Origin: Chloroflexota bacterium
GTDB lineage: Bacteria; Chloroflexota; Dehalococcoidia; SM23-28-2
Direction: 5' to 3'
Assembly (NCBI GenBank): GCA_030691665.1
Contig: JAUYDU010000010.1
Coordinates: 1 to 8,069 of the forward strand
Length of the DNA: 8,069 bases
This document shows, piece by piece, positions 6,069 to 8,069 of this stretch; within the stretch, counting starts at the first letter, position 1, and the number at the start of each line of letters is the position of its first letter. A program made the translations under genes and the position numbers. The notes under the pieces are model-generated. The model was given only the letters and a program-made list of their open reading frames with translations, searched no databases and was not told the DNA's origin.

Positions 6069-7133
6069 ATGAGACCCACAGCTCCCAGCTACCAGCAGTT
6101 CAAGCTCACCTCCTTCTCCCACGGCGCCGGCTGAGCGTGCAAGATAGGTCCCGGCGACCTGGCGCAGGTTCTGCGCTTTCTGCCACCGATAGCCGACCCC
6201 AACGTCCTCTTGGGCACCGAGGCGGCTGATGACGTCGCTGCCTATCGCCTCTCCGATGGGACAGCTCTGGTGGCGACCGTCGATTTCATCACGCCCGTCG
6301 TTGACGACGCCTACAGCTTCGGGGCCATCGCCGCCGCCAACGCCCTCAGCGACCTCTATGCCAAGGGCGCTCGCCCCCTCTTCGCCCTCAACATCGTTGG
6401 CTTTCCTGCCAGGAGCCTCCCCTTGGGCCTCCTGGGAGAGATCCTACGGGGAGGCAGCGACAAGGCGTCCGAGGCCGGGGTCAGCATCCTTGGCGGCCAT
6501 TCCATCGATGACCACGAACCGAAGTATGGCCTCTGTGCCATCGGCCTGGCCGAGCCCGATCGCCTCATCACCAAAGCCGCGGCCCAGCCAGGCGACCGCC
6601 TGCTGCTCACCAAGCCCCTGGGGCTGGGCATCATCACCACGGGGATCGACCAGGGCCTGGTCGATGGCGACACGGCCGCTCAGGCGATCGAGGTCATGTC
6701 CACCCTCAACAGGGCGGCGTCCGATGCGATGCTGGAAGTGGGCGTCGACGCCTGCACCGACGTGACAGGCTTTGGCCTTCTCGGCCATCTCCGCGAGATG
6801 GCCCTGGCCAGCGGTGTTGGGGCCCGCCTTTCCCTGTCCGATATCCCCGTCCTGCCCGCCGCCTGGGAGTTGGTCCGAGCCAAGGTCGCCCCCGAGGGCA
6901 CCCACAACAACCATCGCTTCCTCCGCGATGAGGTAGAATGGCCCGAAGGAGTACGCTGGGAGGACCAGATCGTTCTGTGCGACGCCCAGACCTCCGGCGG
7001 CCTGCTCATGGCCGTGCCACCGGAGCGAGAGGCGAGGCTGCTGGACCGCTTGGCGGCTGCGGGCGTCCAGGCAGCAGTCATCGGCGAGATCACCGCCGAC
7101 CGTCCCGGACGGCTGGCGGTCGAAAGGAGCTAG
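6069..7133 (+). CDS. selD: Selenide, water dikinase (selenophosphate synthase), selenocysteine form
   Basis: SelD makes selenophosphate from selenide and ATP, the selenium donor for Sec-tRNA and seleno-uridine. Read through the in-frame TGA at 6132-6134 as selenocysteine, the product has 354 residues, against 347 for E. coli SelD. The N-terminus QQFKLTSFSHGAG-U22-ACK25 matches E. coli SHGAG-C17-GCK20, so U22 replaces the catalytic Cys17 and Lys25 the essential Lys20. Further landmarks are DPNVLLGTEAADD with Asp55, TVDFITPVVDD with Asp72, NALSD with Asp95, GGHSID (142-147), LTKPLGLGIITTG, TDVTGFGLLGH with Asp231, and CDAQTSGGLL. ATG 6069 is chosen as the nearest ATG before SHGAG, though its Shine-Dalgarno is weak; ATGs at 5982, 5991 and 6015 are in frame but would add unrelated residues. 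The ORF from 6210 alone lacks the catalytic N-terminus. The next gene begins 2 nt after the stop. Confidence 0.93.
6132..6134 (+). other. selD: In-frame TGA read as selenocysteine in SelD
   Basis: This TGA lies at codon 22 of selD, exactly at the catalytic Cys/Sec position, between SHGAG and ACKIGPGD. Coding similarity to SelD continues in the same frame on both sides without any base shift, so no frameshift is involved. Many SelD proteins naturally carry Sec here. A sequencing error from TGC or TGT cannot be excluded by eye. Confidence 0.88.
6146..6177 (+). promoter_or_regulatory. Candidate bacterial SECIS hairpin(s) downstream of the Sec codon
   Basis: GCGCAG (6162-6167), loop GTT (6168-6170) and CTGCGC (6171-6176) form a perfect 6-bp stem, extended by a G-U pair 6161/6177. 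The apical GCAG-GUU-CUGC closely resembles the E. coli fdhF SECIS tip GCAG-GU-CUGC recognised by SelB. The loop G is 33 nt after the TGA, inside the range generally allowed for bacterial SECIS elements. A second hairpin AGGTC (6146-6150)/GACCT (6156-6160) stands immediately before it and may stack with it or be an alternative. Confidence 0.65.
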
Positions 7134-7135
7134 GC

Positions 7136-7666
7136 ATGACCAAGCGCAACAACGTCGATGTAGAGGCTTTGACGAAGACGTCGGCCTCCATCCAGCAAGA
7201 CCCCTCCAAGGGCAGAAAGACTAACCGCGTCGAGGGGGCATGGAACTTTGGCCCGGGACAGCCTCAGTTCTCCTCCGAGGTCGCCTTCGAGGCAGGAAAG
7301 GTCGTCCTGCAAGCCGATCAGCCTTCAGCCCAGGGCGGCGGCGGCATCGGCCCCAGCCCCATCCAGTACTGCCTCTTCGGGCTGGCCTCCTGCTTCACTG
7401 CTACTTTCGTCACTGTAGCAGCGACCGAGGGTGTGGAGCTCACTGAGGTGAGGGCCGTCGCCGAGTCAGACATGAACATGGCCAGGTCGTTGGGTCTCTC
7501 CGATGCCCCGGCCGTCGACGAGGCGCGCATATCCCTGACGGTGCGCACCAGCGCTTCCTCCGAGACGGTGCAGCGGCTCGCCCGCCTGGCCGAGGAGCGC
7601 TGCCCGGCGGTCTTCTGCCTGACGAATCCTGTCCGCCTCGTGTCCAGCGTGGCCGTTGAGGGCTAG
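7136..7666 (+). CDS. OsmC/Ohr-family thiol peroxidase-like protein
   Basis: The protein has 176 residues. ATG 7136 follows AAAGGAG (7123-7129) by 6 nt and lies 2 nt after the selD stop, so translation is probably coupled. OsmC features are GPSPIQYCLFGLASCFTATF (72-91), followed by a helix and TEGVELTEVRAVAESDMN, with a late ERCP motif. Cys86 (LASCF) and Cys156 (ERCP) correspond to the two redox cysteines of Ohr/OsmC peroxidases that reduce organic hydroperoxides at the dimer interface; Cys79 and Cys161 are additional. The N-terminal ~35 residues are polar and longer than in classic Ohr (about 140 residues), as in the wider OsmC family. It is soluble with no signal peptide. Its position directly behind selD points to thiol/selenol redox chemistry, but a specific selenium role is inference. 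Confidence 0.88.
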   Translation: MTKRNNVDVEALTKTSASIQQDPSKGRKTNRVEGAWNFGPGQPQFSSEVAFEAGKVVLQADQPSAQGGGGIGPSPIQYCLFGLASCFTATFVTVAATEGVELTEVRAVAESDMNMARSLGLSDAPAVDEARISLTVRTSASSETVQRLARLAEERCPAVFCLTNPVRLVSSVAVEG

Positions 7667-7693
7667 AGAGCCGGTCGCCAGGGGCCCCAGCCT

Positions 7694-8069
7694 ATGTTGC
7701 GCCTCAGCCACAAACACATCCAGCAACTGACAGACGAATGCCGGCGCGCCTACCCCAAGGAGGCTTGTGGCCTCTTGGCCGGCCAGAACGGGCAGGTGGC
7801 CAAGGTCTTCCCCCTGACCAACGTAGAGCACAACCCCGTCGGATGCGCCTGGCGAGCCGATTCCCGCCAGCAGTTTCAGGCCTTCCAGGAGATCGAGCGG
7901 GAGGGCTGGCAGCTTCTGGCCATCTATCACTCCCACCCCCACTCGCCCGCCTTCCCCTCGCCCAACGACGTCAAGTCCGCCCTCTACCCCGACGCCCTGT
8001 ATCTCATCGTATCTCTGCTGGACGTGGAGCGCCCGGACGTGCGGGCCTTCCGCATCCGGGACGGGCGCG
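7694..8069 (+). CDS. JAMM/MPN (M67 family) metallopeptidase, 3' truncated
   Basis: The first 125 codons are present and the frame runs off the window end. ATG 7694 is supported by AGGGG (7680-7684), 9 nt upstream and 27 nt after the OsmC stop. The JAMM zinc motif is complete: Glu23 (PKEACGLLAG), His79-Ser-His81, then seven residues, Ser89 and Asp92, in HSHPHSPAFPSPND. Bacterial members such as Mec of Mycobacterium tuberculosis cleave residues or adducts from the C-terminus of ubiquitin-like sulfur carriers (CysO, ThiS/MoaD-like) in cysteine or cofactor biosynthesis. The family is usually about 130-150 residues, so little is missing. A MoaD/ThiS-like, ThiF/MoeB-like or cysteine-synthase gene might follow beyond the window, which would fit a sulfur/selenium module, but none is visible here. 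Confidence 0.92.
   Translation, partial: MLRLSHKHIQQLTDECRRAYPKEACGLLAGQNGQVAKVFPLTNVEHNPVGCAWRADSRQQFQAFQEIEREGWQLLAIYHSHPHSPAFPSPNDVKSALYPDALYLIVSLLDVERPDVRAFRIRDGR

Noticed and set aside
5688..6131. A separate 148-residue plus-strand protein ending at 6134
   Set aside because: Most of it is antisense to the LysR gene; only its last 21 codons are real, as the N-terminus of SelD.
6132..7133. selD as a pseudogene or truncated gene starting at 6210
   Set aside because: The frame is intact on both sides, the stop is TGA exactly at the Sec position, all downstream ATP/metal motifs are present, and a SECIS-like hairpin follows. Sec recoding explains it better than decay.
1..8069. tRNA (including tRNA-Sec), rRNA, CRISPR array, transposase or integrase
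   Set aside because: No cloverleaf-like intergenic segment, regularly spaced repeats or mobile-element protein was found; intergenic gaps are all under 180 nt.

Overview
The window is GC-rich (roughly two-thirds G+C), densely coded bacterial chromosome. The mix of acyl-CoA genes with a CaiB/BaiF CoA-transferase, a CxxC-x17-CxxC zinc-ribbon protein, a small RRM protein and a selenocysteine-type SelD suggests a Chloroflexota (perhaps Dehalococcoidia-like) genome. That assignment is inference from gene types only; there is no rRNA or marker gene here.

Layout. 1-137: C-terminal end of a nitronate monooxygenase-like flavoprotein. 144-200: a 57-bp imperfect palindrome of nested hairpins, probably a dispersed repeat. 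221-4101: a tight four-gene operon on + for acyl-CoA metabolism (crotonase, family III CoA-transferase, second crotonase, acyl-CoA dehydrogenase). 4144-4964: a promoter, a double zinc-ribbon protein, a strong hairpin, and a single-RRM RNA-binding protein with an Arg/Gly-rich tail. 5064-5969: a LysR-type regulator on the - strand. 6069-7133: selD, divergent from the regulator. 7136-7666: an OsmC/Ohr-family protein. 7694-8069: a JAMM (M67) metallopeptidase running off the window.

The main hidden feature is selD. A simple ORF reading breaks it at an in-frame TGA (6132-6134) and leaves a stray N-terminal piece and a headless 307-codon ORF. The TGA falls exactly where SelD has its catalytic Cys/Sec, in the context SHGAG-U-ACK, and a hairpin with a GUU loop (6162-6176) follows 27 nt later. 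Read through as selenocysteine, the gene gives a full-length 354-residue selenide, water dikinase. The organism should therefore have SelA, SelB and tRNA-Sec, none of which lie in this window.

How the genes may work together. The first operon looks like activation (CoA transfer), alpha,beta-dehydrogenation and hydration/isomerisation of an unknown carboxylic acid. Both crotonases depart from the canonical two-glutamate active site, so the substrate is open. The second half reads as a selenium/sulfur/thiol-redox module: LysR regulator, selenophosphate synthase, thiol peroxidase-like OsmC protein, and a metallopeptidase of the kind that processes sulfur-carrier proteins.
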